The notes beneath the pieces were generated by a model. The model did no database searches. It saw only the letters and a list, made by a program, of their open reading frames with translations, and was not told the DNA's origin. The translations under genes and the position numbers were made by a program. 35,348 nucleotides of DNA. It comes from an uncultured bacterium (lineage in GTDB: Bacteria; Cyanobacteriota; Vampirovibrionia; Gastranaerophilales; Gastranaerophilaceae). The DNA lies in NCBI GenBank assembly GCA_900547155.1, contig URFH01000029.1, forward strand, positions 1-35,348, given 5' to 3'. Positions 1 to 7,416 of the stretch are shown here, piece after piece (positions within the stretch are counted from its first letter, which is position 1; each line of letters starts with the position of its first letter).

Positions 1-117
1 TGTGCAATCAAAGATTGCTTCGTTCTCTTCGCTTTCGCTCCGTTCACAACGGCGGCTTGAAACGGTTACGCCCTCCCTGACTTGACCTGCGTCAAGTCCA
101 TACGGGCTTCACACATC
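1..117. other. Spacer after rplN with GC-rich inverted repeat
   Basis: This stretch holds no gene that I can support. The next gene of the operon (rplX would be expected from family gene order) lies outside the window. It contains a perfect 8-bp inverted repeat with a 4-nt loop at 79-98 (GACTTGAC/GTCAAGTC). It also has a segment at 50-67 (cggcggcttgaaacggtt) that recurs with 16 of 18 matches at 554-571, in the rpsQ-rplN spacer. Such long spacers are unusual inside a ribosomal protein operon. Confidence 0.5.
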
Positions 118-486
118 TTATATAACTTCCGGAGCCAAAGAGATAATCTTCATGAAGTTTTTATCTCTCAACTCTCTTGCAACCGGCCCGAAAACACGTG
201 TTCCGCGGGGATTGCCGTCTTTGTTAATAATAACTGCTGCGTTTTCGTCAAATCTGATTACAGAGCCGTCAGCACGTTTGATGTCAGCTTTTGTTCTGAC
301 GACAACCGCTTTAACAACTTCAGATTTTTTAACAGCCATATTAGGTGTAGCGTCTTTAACAGTAGCTACAATTACGTCGCCGACATGAGCAAATTTTTTG
401 TTTGAGCTGCCCATAACACGGATGCAAAGAAGCTCCTTTGCGCCTGTGTTGTCAGCTACGACTAATCTTGTTTCCTGTTGTATCAT
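118..486 (-). CDS. rplN: 50S ribosomal protein L14
   Basis: L14 is a large-subunit protein that binds 23S rRNA and forms part of an intersubunit bridge. The 122-residue product has the usual L14 length and its hallmark blocks: [18 protein letters not shown] at the N-terminus, the [11 protein letters not shown] segment, and the C-terminal [18 protein letters not shown] region. The ATG start is at 486. It is the last complete gene of the minus-strand S10-type operon in this window. A 96-bp spacer separates it from rpsQ, which is long for this operon. Identity is certain from the sequence. Confidence 0.98.
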   Translation of the reverse strand: MIQQETRLVVADNTGAKELLCIRVMGSSNKKFAHVGDVIVATVKDATPNMAVKKSEVVKAVVVRTKADIKRADGSVIRFDENAAVIINKDGNPRGTRVFGPVARELRDKNFMKIISLAPEVI

Positions 487-540
487 TGTTATTTATCCTT
501 ATTCTTAGCTTTTAGGAATTTTCCGCCTGTGTATATTTTA

Positions 541-579
541 GCCCCGCTCTCAGCGGCGGTTTGGAACGGTTTTTCACCG
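541..579. repeat. GC-rich hairpin segment in the rpsQ-rplN spacer
   Basis: Within the 96-bp spacer are two small inverted repeats: CCGCT/AGCGG at 544-556 and CGGT/ACCG at 567-579. The piece at 554-571 nearly matches 50-67 beyond rplN. The two copies suggest a dispersed short element rather than chance. Function is unknown; effects on mRNA processing or stability are possible. Confidence 0.45.
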
Positions 580-582
580 GAA

Positions 583-828
583 CTAGTGAGCTTTTTCTAC
601 AATTTCAGCAACTGTCCAGCGTTTGTCACCTGACAAAGGTCTTGATTCCACGATTCTTACAACATCACCTTCACCGCAAGAATTTTCCGCGTCATGTGCT
701 TTATAATTCTTATGAGTTTCAATGATTTTGTGGTATTTGGGGTGTTTGTTATATTCAGCAACTTTTACAACTGCTGTTTTATCCATTTTGTTGCTAACTA
801 CAACGCCTTGTTTTTCTTTCTTCGGCAT
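583..828 (-). CDS. rpsQ: 30S ribosomal protein S17
   Basis: S17 is a primary 16S rRNA-binding protein of the small subunit. The 81-residue product shows the OB-fold family pattern: a basic start, [18 protein letters not shown], the [25 protein letters not shown] block that defines the S17 signature, and a short C-terminal tail. It starts with ATG at 828, one base after the rpmC stop codon, so the two genes are almost certainly translationally coupled. Length is normal for bacteria. Confidence 0.98.
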   Translation of the reverse strand: MPKKEKQGVVVSNKMDKTAVVKVAEYNKHPKYHKIIETHKNYKAHDAENSCGEGDVVRIVESRPLSGDKRWTVAEIVEKAH

Positions 829-829
829 C

Positions 830-1024
830 TTATTTTACCTCTGACTTTTCTTTAATAACTGTCTTAGCTTGAGCTATAACGGTTTTTAATTTACCGATTT
901 GAGCAGTATTTTCGAGTTTTTGCAATGCTTTTTGCATTCTCAAATCCAAAAGCTGCTTTTTCGAGTCTTTAATAAGCTCGTTAAGCTCATCTATAGATTT
1001 TTCTCTTATTTCTTGTAACTTCAT
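830..1024 (-). CDS. rpmC: 50S ribosomal protein L29
   Basis: L29 is a small helical protein at the nascent-chain exit of the large subunit. The 64-residue sequence has the family pattern: an N-terminal helix ([20 protein letters not shown]), the [19 protein letters not shown] core, and a C-terminal helix ending in a basic tail. It starts with ATG at 1024. It sits in the canonical position between rplP and rpsQ. The 79-bp gap to rplP carries a separate hairpin. Confidence 0.97.
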   Translation of the reverse strand: MKLQEIREKSIDELNELIKDSKKQLLDLRMQKALQKLENTAQIGKLKTVIAQAKTVIKEKSEVK

Positions 1025-1055
1025 TTTTTTATCCTTATTGTTTTTTTAATTTTTT

Positions 1056-1086
1056 CCCTCGCCCTTGCAAAAGTGCAGGATGAGGG
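1056..1086. repeat. Hairpin in the rplP-rpmC spacer
   Basis: CCCTC at 1056-1060 pairs with GAGGG at 1082-1086. The inner arms continue through CCT/AGG and TGCA/TGCA around an AAAG loop, with one two-base mismatch. On the minus strand it is followed by a T-rich stretch (1025-1055), so in outline it resembles a leaky terminator or attenuator inside the operon. That role is an inference. Confidence 0.5.
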
Positions 1087-1103
1087 GGACAACCCGCTGC
1101 GGA

Positions 1104-1526
1104 CTACGCCTCAGGCTGGGCTGCCTTTTCAATTATTTTAACTTTAATCGGAAGTTTTTGAGCTGCTGACTGCAATGCTGTAATTGCGGTTTCTCTAACC
1201 GGGAATTCCATTTCAAAGAGAACTCTGTTCGGTTTAACAACAGCTACCCAGTATTCCGGAGAGCCTTTTCCCTTACCCATACGAGTTTCAGCAGGTTTTG
1301 CCGTGATAGGTTTGTCCGGGAAGATTTTAATCCAAACATTACCGCCTCTTTTGATGTTACGGGTCATCGCACGTCTTGCGGCTTCTATTTGTCTTGAGGT
1401 AATCCATGCAGGTTCCAATGCAATCAAGCCGTATGAGCCGAATTCAAGCTTCGTACCGCGGGTTTCATGGCCTTTACGGTTACCTTTCATTTTCTTACGA
1501 TATTTTGTCTTTTTGGGCATTAACAT
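1104..1526 (-). CDS. rplP: 50S ribosomal protein L16
   Basis: L16 helps shape the A-site tRNA and L7/L12 stalk region of the large subunit. The 140-residue protein starts [19 protein letters not shown], as the family does. It contains [15 protein letters not shown] and the [19 protein letters not shown] segment that carries the L16 signature. An AGGAG lies 10 bases before the ATG at 1526, which fits better than the in-frame ATG two codons on. The C-terminal IEKAAQPEA tail is slightly longer than usual. Confidence 0.98.
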   Translation of the reverse strand: MLMPKKTKYRKKMKGNRKGHETRGTKLEFGSYGLIALEPAWITSRQIEAARRAMTRNIKRGGNVWIKIFPDKPITAKPAETRMGKGKGSPEYWVAVVKPNRVLFEMEFPVRETAITALQSAAQKLPIKVKIIEKAAQPEA

Positions 1527-1559
1527 TTTTATGTCGCTCCTAATTATTTCTTTCTAATC

Positions 1560-2288
1560 TTATTCAGCTTCAACGGCTCTTTTTCTTCTTCTGCCGCCGA
1601 TTGCCTTTTCTTCACCGTTTCCGGCTTTTTTCATTTTTACGTTCTGGTCAGCTTTTTCGCCGGGCATAAGATTGCCTTTGAAAATCCAAACCTTAACGCC
1701 GATTTTACCCATGATTGTATCAGCTTCGGCAAAACCGTAATCTACGTCAGCGCGAAGTGTTTGAAGAGGAATTCTTCCTTCTTTAACCCATTCGCTTCTT
1801 GCAATTTCAGCACCGCCCAAACGTCCTGATACCATAATTTTGATACCCTGAACGCCGGCTCTCATTGTGCGCTGGATTGCCTGTTTCATCGCACGTCTGA
1901 ATGCGATACGTTTTTCAAGCTGCAATGCAATTGATTCGGAAACGAGCTGAGCATCAGCGTCGATTCTTGCTACTTCAACTACATCGATTGTTACGTTTTT
2001 CTTGATTAATTTAGCAACATCAGCTCTGAGTTCTTCAATACCCTGTCCGCCTCTGCCGACTACGATACCGGGTTTAGCTGTAACAACGGTAATAATAACG
2101 TTTTGTGCTTTTCTTGCAATATTAATTCTTGAAACGCCTGCAGCGTACAATCTTTTCTTTATGTATTTTCTGATTTTTGCATCTTCTGCAACGAATTCGG
2201 AATAATCGCCCTTTTTAGCGTACCAAGTACTGTCCCAAGGTTGAATTATACCTACTCTGAATCCTTTTGGATGTGTCTTTTGTCCCAA
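1560..2288 (-). CDS. rpsC: 30S ribosomal protein S3 (TTG start)
   Basis: S3 forms part of the mRNA entry channel. The 242-residue product has the N-terminal [15 protein letters not shown] block, a KH-type RNA-binding domain with [16 protein letters not shown] near residue 75, and the C-terminal [13 protein letters not shown] and [14 protein letters not shown] signatures. The start codon is TTG at 2288, preceded by a perfect AGGAGG six bases upstream. The first five residues match the family, so the TTG start is well supported. The lysine- and arginine-rich C-terminus is normal. Confidence 0.97.
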   Translation of the reverse strand: MGQKTHPKGFRVGIIQPWDSTWYAKKGDYSEFVAEDAKIRKYIKKRLYAAGVSRINIARKAQNVIITVVTAKPGIVVGRGGQGIEELRADVAKLIKKNVTIDVVEVARIDADAQLVSESIALQLEKRIAFRRAMKQAIQRTMRAGVQGIKIMVSGRLGGAEIARSEWVKEGRIPLQTLRADVDYGFAEADTIMGKIGVKVWIFKGNLMPGEKADQNVKMKKAGNGEEKAIGGRRRKRAVEAE

Positions 2289-2299
2289 GGTCAGCCTCC

Positions 2300-2641
2300 T
2301 TAATTATCTTTACTTGCTAATTTAACTGTTAAGTGAGAAGTTCTTTTGAGTCTTCTGTATATTCTGCCTTGAGCTCTCGGTTTACCTCTCTTGTATGTTG
2401 CACTTTCGTCAGCAAAGATTTCGGAAACTTTCAAAGATTCAGGTTTTCCGCCGAATTTTTCATTAGCATTGGCGATTGCATCTTTCAAGTTCTTTTCAAC
2501 AACTCTTGCTGCGAAATAGGGCATGAATTTTAATATTTTTATTGCGTCAGTGACAGATTTGCCTCTCACTTCATTAATTACGCGGCGTAATTTGCGAGCG
2601 GGCATTTTGATATCTGTTTGTTTAGCCATTGATTCTTGCAT
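2300..2641 (-). CDS. rplV: 50S ribosomal protein L22
   Basis: L22 lines the exit tunnel through an extended beta-hairpin. The 113-residue product has the family core [19 protein letters not shown], a central helix and the hairpin tip [22 protein letters not shown]. Two in-frame ATGs exist, at 2641 and 2629. An AAGGAAG element lies six bases before the first and overlaps the rpsS stop region, so I chose 2641. This adds MQES ahead of the more conserved MAKQ start. Confidence 0.96.
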   Translation of the reverse strand: MQESMAKQTDIKMPARKLRRVINEVRGKSVTDAIKILKFMPYFAARVVEKNLKDAIANANEKFGGKPESLKVSEIFADESATYKRGKPRAQGRIYRRLKRTSHLTVKLASKDN

Positions 2642-2644
2642 AAT

Positions 2645-2926
2645 TTACTTCCTTTTCGCCGTTTTATCCTGGCCAGCATGGCCTCTAAATAATCTTGTAG
2701 GTGCAAATTCACCTAATTTATGTCCAACCATTTGTTCTGTAACATAAACCGGTACGTGGCTTTTGCCGTTGTGAACAGCGATTGTGTGACCGAGCATATC
2801 GGGTACAATCATTGATGCTCTCGACCAAGTTTTTATTACTTTTTTCTCTCCAGCTTCGTTCATTTTAGCGATTTTCTTCTGAAGTGATTCTTGTACAAAT
2901 GGACCTTTTTTTAGCGAACGAGCCAT
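2645..2926 (-). CDS. rpsS: 30S ribosomal protein S19
   Basis: S19 sits in the head of the small subunit next to S13. The 93-residue protein begins [15 protein letters not shown] and carries the family signature around [22 protein letters not shown]. It starts with ATG at 2926, eleven bases after the rplB stop. Only three bases separate its stop from the rplV start, so translation is probably coupled. Length and sequence are ordinary. Confidence 0.98.
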   Translation of the reverse strand: MARSLKKGPFVQESLQKKIAKMNEAGEKKVIKTWSRASMIVPDMLGHTIAVHNGKSHVPVYVTEQMVGHKLGEFAPTRLFRGHAGQDKTAKRK

Positions 2927-2937
2927 TCATTATCTCC

Positions 2938-3771
2938 TTACTTATTACGTTTTCTTCCTCTGACGATGTATTTGTCAGAATGTTTGTTGTTCTTTCTGGT
3001 TTTGTAACCCAGAGCCGGTTTGCCCCAAGGTGTCTTAGGATGTCCGCCGGGACCTGTTTTACCTTCACCACCGCCGTGCGGGTGATCGCAGGGGTTCATT
3101 GTTACACCGCGGACTGTCGGTCTGATACCCATATAGCGGGTACGTCCGGCTTTACCGATTTTCATGTTTTTGAATTCAGCATTGCCGAGAACGCCGATAG
3201 TTGCGAGGCATTCTTTTCTAATCATTCTCATTTCAGAGCTGGGCAGTTTGATAGTTACGTAGTTGCCTTCTTTAGCCATAAGCTGGGCACCTGCGCCTGC
3301 TGTTCTGACGAGTTTTGCGCCGCGTCCGGGAATCATTTCGACGTTGTGCACCATTGTACCTAACGGAATCAATTCCAAAGGAACTGCGTTGCCTGTATTA
3401 ATTTCTGCTTCCGGCCCGGAAACGATAACATCGCCAACATTCAAGCCCTGCGGTGTCAAAATGTATCTTTTTTCACCATCAGCGTAGAATACCAGTGAAA
3501 TTCTTACGTTTCTGTTCGGATCGTATTCGATTGTTTTAACTGTAGCAGGTACGCCGAATTTTTCGCGTTTGAAGTCGATTATACGGTAAGCTCTTTTTAC
3601 GCCGCCGCCTTTGTGACGACATGTAATTCTACCTGTATTGTTTCTTCCTGCTGTTTTTCTTATAGGTTTCAACAAGGACTTTTCGGGGGTGCTTGTAGTG
3701 ATTTCAGCGAAATCGCTTTTTGTCATCCCTCTTTGTCCGGGTGAAGTTGGATTTATTTTTTTAATACCCAT
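2938..3771 (-). CDS. rplB: 50S ribosomal protein L2
   Basis: L2 is a core 23S rRNA-binding protein needed for subunit joining and the peptidyl-transferase centre. The 277-residue product has the full family length. It shows [20 protein letters not shown] near the N-terminus, and the C-terminal [14 protein letters not shown] loop whose histidine is the classical L2 active-centre residue. It starts with ATG at 3771 as [17 protein letters not shown] 53-bp spacer separates it from rplW and holds a hairpin. Confidence 0.98.
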   Translation of the reverse strand: MGIKKINPTSPGQRGMTKSDFAEITTSTPEKSLLKPIRKTAGRNNTGRITCRHKGGGVKRAYRIIDFKREKFGVPATVKTIEYDPNRNVRISLVFYADGEKRYILTPQGLNVGDVIVSGPEAEINTGNAVPLELIPLGTMVHNVEMIPGRGAKLVRTAGAGAQLMAKEGNYVTIKLPSSEMRMIRKECLATIGVLGNAEFKNMKIGKAGRTRYMGIRPTVRGVTMNPCDHPHGGGEGKTGPGGHPKTPWGKPALGYKTRKNNKHSDKYIVRGRKRNK

Positions 3772-3798
3772 TTTCTTTGCTCCTGTTTCTTGGGATTA

Positions 3799-3830
3799 GC
3801 ATAGCCATCGGCTTCCAGCCACCGCTATGC
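3799..3830. repeat. Hairpin overlapping the rplW stop codon
   Basis: GCATAGC at 3799-3805 and GCTATGC at 3824-3830 form a 7-bp stem, with a nested GGC/GCC inside the 18-nt loop. The right arm includes the rplW stop codon (3825-3827). The 13 bases at 3821-3833 (accgctatgcgcc) recur with one mismatch at 5648-5660, just past the rpsJ stop, which suggests a shared 3'-flanking element. Confidence 0.5.
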
Positions 3831-4133
3831 GCCTATCAATTCGTTCAGAGGTTCGCCCTCAATGGTAACAATTGCTTTTTTACCGGATTGGGTTCTGCCT
3901 GCTGTGTAGCCGACTCTTTTTGCGTGAGAAGGCATATATACTGTGCGGACCGCTTTTACTTTGCGTCCGGGGAAAGCCAGTTCAACTGCCTGTGCAATTT
4001 CAACTTTTGTTGCGTCTTTTACAACTTCAAAAGTATATTGCTGAAGAGTTGTAGCTTCCATTGATTTTTCCGTGATTATCGGTCTTTTAATGATATCGTA
4101 TAATCTTTCGGTGTTGTTTTTCATCTTGCTCAT
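3825..4133 (-). CDS. rplW: 50S ribosomal protein L23
   Basis: L23 sits at the tunnel exit and is the docking site for signal recognition particle and trigger factor. The 102-residue product has the family opening YDIIKRPIITEKSMEA, the segment YTFEVVKDATKVEIAQAVE, and a basic loop before VRTVYMPSHAKR. Its ATG (4131-4133) overlaps the rplD stop codon as TAATG, a strong sign of translational coupling. The sequence is ordinary. Confidence 0.98.
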   Translation of the reverse strand: MSKMKNNTERLYDIIKRPIITEKSMEATTLQQYTFEVVKDATKVEIAQAVELAFPGRKVKAVRTVYMPSHAKRVGYTAGRTQSGKKAIVTIEGEPLNELIGA

Positions 4134-4768
4134 TATTTGGATAACCTCTCAGTTATATCGTTTATTGCAGCTTCGGTAATAATTACGTTATCTGCTTCAA
4201 GTAAGTCTTTTACGTTTAAGTTTGAAGGAAGAATGATTCTTACATTCGGTAAGTTTCTTGCAGAAAGCTCAAGGTAAGCGTTTTCAGCTGCTTTTGTGTC
4301 TGCAATGATAAGGATTTTTCCTTCAACTTTAAGAGCTTTCAGAGTTTCGACCATCAATTTTGTTTTGGGCTCATTGATTTCTGAAAAGTCTTTAACGAGA
4401 ATTGTATTTTCGATTCTTGCTGATAAAGCTGATTTAAGAGCAAGTCTTCTTGCTTTCTGCGGGATAGAGAAGCTGTAATCTCTGGTTTTGGGCCCAAAGA
4501 TAACGCCGCCGCCTGCAAACAAAGGTGAACGGAGTGAACCGGCTCTTGCGCGGCCTGTTCCTTTTTGTTTCCAGGGTTTTCTTCCGCCGCCTGAAACTTC
4601 GGCTCTTGTTTTAGCATTTGCCACGCCCGATCTGCCGTTGTTCAACTGACGGCGCAAAGCGAGGTGCATAACATGCAGGTTGGGTTCAACGCCGAAAACC
4701 TTTTCGTCTAACGACATCTGGCCGACTGCACTTCCTTTTGTATTTAATATTGATACTTCTTTTGTCAT
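4133..4768 (-). CDS. rplD: 50S ribosomal protein L4
   Basis: L4 is a tunnel protein, and in E. coli it is also the autogenous repressor of the S10 operon. The 211-residue product has the conserved extended loop with GVANAKTRAEVSGGGRKPW, KQKGTGRARAGSLRSPLFAGGG and VIFGPKTRDYSF, followed by the globular domain ending in TEAAINDITERLSK. The start is ATG at 4768. Whether L4 regulates this operon cannot be judged here, but the roughly 170-nt leader before rpsJ would allow it. Confidence 0.98.
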   Translation of the reverse strand: MTKEVSILNTKGSAVGQMSLDEKVFGVEPNLHVMHLALRRQLNNGRSGVANAKTRAEVSGGGRKPWKQKGTGRARAGSLRSPLFAGGGVIFGPKTRDYSFSIPQKARRLALKSALSARIENTILVKDFSEINEPKTKLMVETLKALKVEGKILIIADTKAAENAYLELSARNLPNVRIILPSNLNVKDLLEADNVIITEAAINDITERLSK

Positions 4769-4805
4769 TTTATTTTCCTCAATTGTTTTCTATGAGTTAT
4801 TTCCG

Positions 4806-5468
4806 CTAGTTCCATTTAGTTATTGAGGGAACCACTGTAACCATTCTTCCTTCAGAGCCCGGTACGGAACCTTTGACCAAAAGAAGATTGTTTTCGCTGT
4901 CAACTTTAACTACTGACAATTTTTTAATAGTAACTTTTTCGTTACCCATATTACCGGCCATATGTTTTCCTTTGATTACGCGGCCGGGAGTAGTACCTGC
5001 GCCGATAGAACCGGGTTCTCTGTGGTTTTTAGAACCATGACCCATAGGGCCTCTGCCAAAGTTCCATCTTTTAACGGTACCTTGAAAACCTTTACCGATT
5101 GACTGTCCTGTAACATCAACTTTTGCAGTTTCTGCCAGTACAGACAAATCAATAGTTTGTCCTACTTTATATTCAGCGGAATTTTCAATTCTGAATTCCT
5201 GTAAATGTCTGAAGTTATCAAGTCCGTTTTTCTTGAAGTGACCGATTTGAGCTTTTGTAAGGTGTTTTTCCTTAGCGGGTTCAAAACCGACCTGAATTGC
5301 ATTGTATCCGTCAGTTTCAACAGTTTTAACCTGAGTAACTGTCAGCGGATCAACCTTGATAACGGTAACAGGAATTGCAAGCCCGTGTTCATTGAAAACT
5401 TGCGTCATTCCGAGTTTTTTTCCTATTACTCCCAATCTGTTATTGGAAGATTTTCCATTAGTGGTCAT
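4806..5468 (-). CDS. rplC: 50S ribosomal protein L3
   Basis: L3 is an early assembly protein that reaches toward the peptidyl-transferase centre. The 220-residue product contains GVIGKKLGMTQVFNEHG near the N-terminus and the family signature FQGTVKRWNFGRGPMGHGSK, with the tip rich in Gly and His. The start is ATG at 5468; the first residues (MTTNGKSSNN) are a short extension compared with most L3 proteins. A 200-bp spacer separates it from rpsJ, far longer than is usual at this junction. Confidence 0.97.
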   Translation of the reverse strand: MTTNGKSSNNRLGVIGKKLGMTQVFNEHGLAIPVTVIKVDPLTVTQVKTVETDGYNAIQVGFEPAKEKHLTKAQIGHFKKNGLDNFRHLQEFRIENSAEYKVGQTIDLSVLAETAKVDVTGQSIGKGFQGTVKRWNFGRGPMGHGSKNHREPGSIGAGTTPGRVIKGKHMAGNMGNEKVTIKKLSVVKVDSENNLLLVKGSVPGSEGRMVTVVPSITKWN

Positions 5469-5668
5469 ATCTTGCCTTTCTCCTTGTGAGCGCTACCTTG
5501 TGTACTTCTTTTTGAGCCTTATTTCTAAAACTCCGGAGCTTTTTAGCCCCTTGTAGATCACATTCAATCGCTATTTAATTGTATGTGGTATAAATTATCC
5601 CGCAACTGCGGAGGAATGGTCATGCCCTGAGCGTTTCATCATTGCGAACCGCTATGGGCCTCACAATC
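5469..5668. other. Long hairpin-rich rpsJ-rplC spacer
   Basis: I see no gene here. The spacer includes a perfect CCGCA/TGCGG hairpin at 5600-5611. At 5648-5660 there is a 13-base segment (accgctatgggcc) that matches the rplW 3' end with one mismatch. The following bases ('cctcaca') resemble the rplN 3' flank ('cttcaca', 108-114). It may contain an internal promoter or processing site, but I cannot identify one with confidence. Confidence 0.45.
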
Positions 5669-5995
5669 CTATAATTTTACTTCAATATCTACGCCTGCGG
5701 GCAAATCCATTCTTGAAAGTTCTTCTGTGGTCTGCTGGGTAGGGTCATAGATGTCGATAATTCTTTTGTGAGTGCGCATTTCAAAATGCTCTCTTGATTT
5801 TTTGTCAACGTGAGGTGATCTTAAAACGCAGTATAATCTTCTTTTTGTCGGAAGCGGGATGGGCCCTGCAACCTTAGCATCAGTTCTTTTTGCCGTTTCG
5901 ACAATTTTTTCAGCTGAAACGTCAATAAGTTTATGATCATATGCTTTTAAGCAAACTCTGATTCTTTGTCTTTTTTGACCTTGAGCGTTACTCAT
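5669..5995 (-). CDS. rpsJ: 30S ribosomal protein S10
   Basis: S10 is a head protein of the small subunit and also a partner of the NusB antitermination factor. The 108-residue product has [28 protein letters not shown], the [35 protein letters not shown] block that includes the S10 signature, and the [12 protein letters not shown] end. The ATG is at 5995. It is the first gene of the cluster, and the promoter candidate 175 bases upstream is the best-supported start for the operon. Confidence 0.98.
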   Translation of the reverse strand: MSNAQGQKRQRIRVCLKAYDHKLIDVSAEKIVETAKRTDAKVAGPIPLPTKRRLYCVLRSPHVDKKSREHFEMRTHKRIIDIYDPTQQTTEELSRMDLPAGVDIEVKL

Positions 5996-6168
5996 TTTTT
6001 GTCTTCCTTTGCTTTTAAATTCTCTTTCGGGCTTTTAAATTCTTGACTTAACGACCCGTTAATTTATGGCGTCTAGCGGTGTTTTCCGGACTTGCTCAGC
6101 TTATTAAACTGTCGTCTTCGGAGGGCCTTTTTCTCATACTGACCCCACCTGACTAGTGTATTAACTAC

Positions 6169-6195
6169 CTTATATTAAACATATTTCCTCGTCAA
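6169..6195 (-). promoter_or_regulatory. Candidate sigma-70-type promoter of the S10 operon
   Basis: On the minus strand TTGACG (6195-6190) is followed after 15 bases by TATAAG (6174-6169). The -35 matches five of six and the -10 five of six, but the spacing is short. TAAGGT at 17 bases is the weaker alternative. The position upstream of rpsJ and the lack of any other good candidate support it. Confidence 0.5.
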
Positions 6196-6337
6196 CAGTA
6201 TGATTTCAGATTTGTATCAAAATTGTAATATTTGATAAAAAATATGCAAAATTCCCATTTTCACAGAATCTCGCGATGGGAACCGTTTCACTTTTCCCAC
6301 CCTACAACTGCAAGTTCGGAATGACGGCACACTTTCC

Positions 6338-6362
6338 GTCACCCTGAACTTGATTCAGGGTC
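6338..6362. repeat. 8-5-8 palindromic repeat, copy 1
   Basis: GTC is followed by ACCCTGAA, a 5-nt loop (CTTGA), then TTCAGGGT. It is one of four elements in the window with the same 8-5-8 geometry and a GTC/GAC flank but different paired stem bases. Confidence 0.6.
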
Positions 6363-6395
6363 GCAAGGGCGTGGCTCATCGACCTCAACCTTGCG

Positions 6396-6419
6396 ATTCC
6401 GAAATAAATTCGGAATGAC
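6396..6419. repeat. 8-5-8 palindromic repeat, copy 2
   Basis: ATTCCGAA, ATAAA loop, TTCGGAAT, then GAC. It has the same architecture as the other copies, in inverted orientation relative to 6338-6362. The stem bases differ but remain fully paired. A half copy (TTCGGAAT-GAC) lies at 6315-6325. Confidence 0.6.
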
Positions 6420-6464
6420 AGCACGATTTTCGTCACGCGGCAATTAAACACCCCAAAAAACGCA

Positions 6465-6497
6465 CCCCACCCCGGCCCTCCGCGACTCGGGGAGGGA
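6465..6497. repeat. GC-rich palindromic repeat, copy 1
   Basis: It begins ccccaccccggccctcc and forms CCCTCC/GGAGGG. It is related to 19599-19633, which shares the CCCCACCCCG lead-in and a GGGGAGGG right arm. It appears to be a dispersed intergenic element. Confidence 0.55.
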
Positions 6498-6546
6498 GCT
6501 GTCGTTGCAATACGCAGTATTGCTTACAAATGCGGATGGGACGACC

Positions 6547-7416
6547 TTAAACCGTTTTTTTAAACAAAAATCTAAAAAAGTTCTTAATTTTGCGTTCTAA
6601 AAGCTTGAAAAAACCGCGTCCGCCGACGATTTCAACTTTCGCAGCCGCCCCGCCCAGCCACCATGCCAGACAACCGAAAGATGACTCAAAGCTTAAAACC
6701 ATTCTTGAGCACTGCGCCATAAGAAACAAATCCGCAGCTGCGTCAATCATTGATTTATAATTTTTCTCCTTTTGAACAATTATTCGGCCGCCAAAGCGTT
6801 CAATAAAGGCGTTTTCGGTTTCCTTATTCATTGCGGAAAGAAAAAACTTCGTATTTTTCGGGTATTTTTCCATTTTTGCAAAGTATTTTTCAAGCCCGAT
6901 ATTGCGATTGTGCGCCTGCCAGTCGGAATTATTCCTGACTTGAAGCGCAACCGTGTTTTCAGGCAGCTCAACCGCGGAAATCCGTTCAAAAACAGCCTTT
7001 GAGGGCTTTAATCGCTTAAAAAACGGACGGTAAATATCACGAATGCGCTCAGGAATGCGATTATACTCAAAATCAATGCTAAAACCGTGCTCAGCGTTGT
7101 CATAGAGCCATGGAAAAAACCGCGAAAGCCCGTCTTCCGGCGAAATATAAAGCCGCCAGCCCTTTGTATAACAAATTGGCGCTTCTTCGGGGAGATTCCG
7201 GCGCATAACAAGCTCCCTGTGCTCTCTGACCTCATAATCCCACTCAAAATCGAACAAATCCGAAAACGCAGCGCTCACCCAGCCGTCAGTTGTCCAGTAA
7301 AGGTCGAAATCTTTTATATTATAAATCCTGATAGCTGACGCCATAAACTGGATTCTGTTGCCGATTCCGCTGTCCTGCGCAACAACTATGGTATTTTTAT
7401 CAGTTTTGGGCGCCAT
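6547..7416 (-). CDS. Fucosyltransferase-like (NodZ/O-FucT type) glycosyltransferase
   Basis: This 289-residue protein resembles the NodZ/alpha-1,6- and O-fucosyltransferase fold (GT-B). It has an N-terminal DSGIGNRIQFMASAIRIY nucleotide-sugar loop, a central VALQVRNNSDW strand in the place of the family's basic HxR-type motif, KFFLSAMN, and the C-terminal AADLFLMAQCSRMVLSFESSFG motif typical of the donor-binding domain. There is no signal peptide. Its ATG overlaps the stop of the upstream GT2 gene as TAATG, so the two are co-translated. They probably act on the same cell-surface glycan. Donor sugar and acceptor cannot be read from the sequence. Family assignment is by motif recall only. Confidence 0.6.
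   Translation of the reverse strand: MAPKTDKNTIVVAQDSGIGNRIQFMASAIRIYNIKDFDLYWTTDGWVSAAFSDLFDFEWDYEVREHRELVMRRNLPEEAPICYTKGWRLYISPEDGLSRFFPWLYDNAEHGFSIDFEYNRIPERIRDIYRPFFKRLKPSKAVFERISAVELPENTVALQVRNNSDWQAHNRNIGLEKYFAKMEKYPKNTKFFLSAMNKETENAFIERFGGRIIVQKEKNYKSMIDAAADLFLMAQCSRMVLSFESSFGCLAWWLGGAAAKVEIVGGRGFFKLLERKIKNFFRFLFKKTV

Larger units (their letters stand above)
5996..6546. other. Non-coding region upstream of rpsJ with repeat elements
   Basis: These 551 bases contain no supported gene. The rpsJ-proximal part is the probable leader and promoter of the ribosomal operon. From about 6250 to the end it is packed with dispersed palindromes: two 8-5-8 hairpins (6338-6362, 6396-6419), a half copy (6315-6325), a GC-rich CCCTCC/GGAGGG palindrome (6465-6497) and a perfect GCAATAC/GTATTGC hairpin (6507-6523). 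The last of these lies just past the glycosyltransferase gene and could help end its transcript, although no T-run follows. Confidence 0.5.

Noticed and set aside
2884..3363. 159-codon plus-strand frame across rplB
   Set aside because: It is an antisense shadow of rpsS and rplB; it has no ribosome-binding site and its composition is Cys/Phe/His-rich, as expected of reverse-strand reading.
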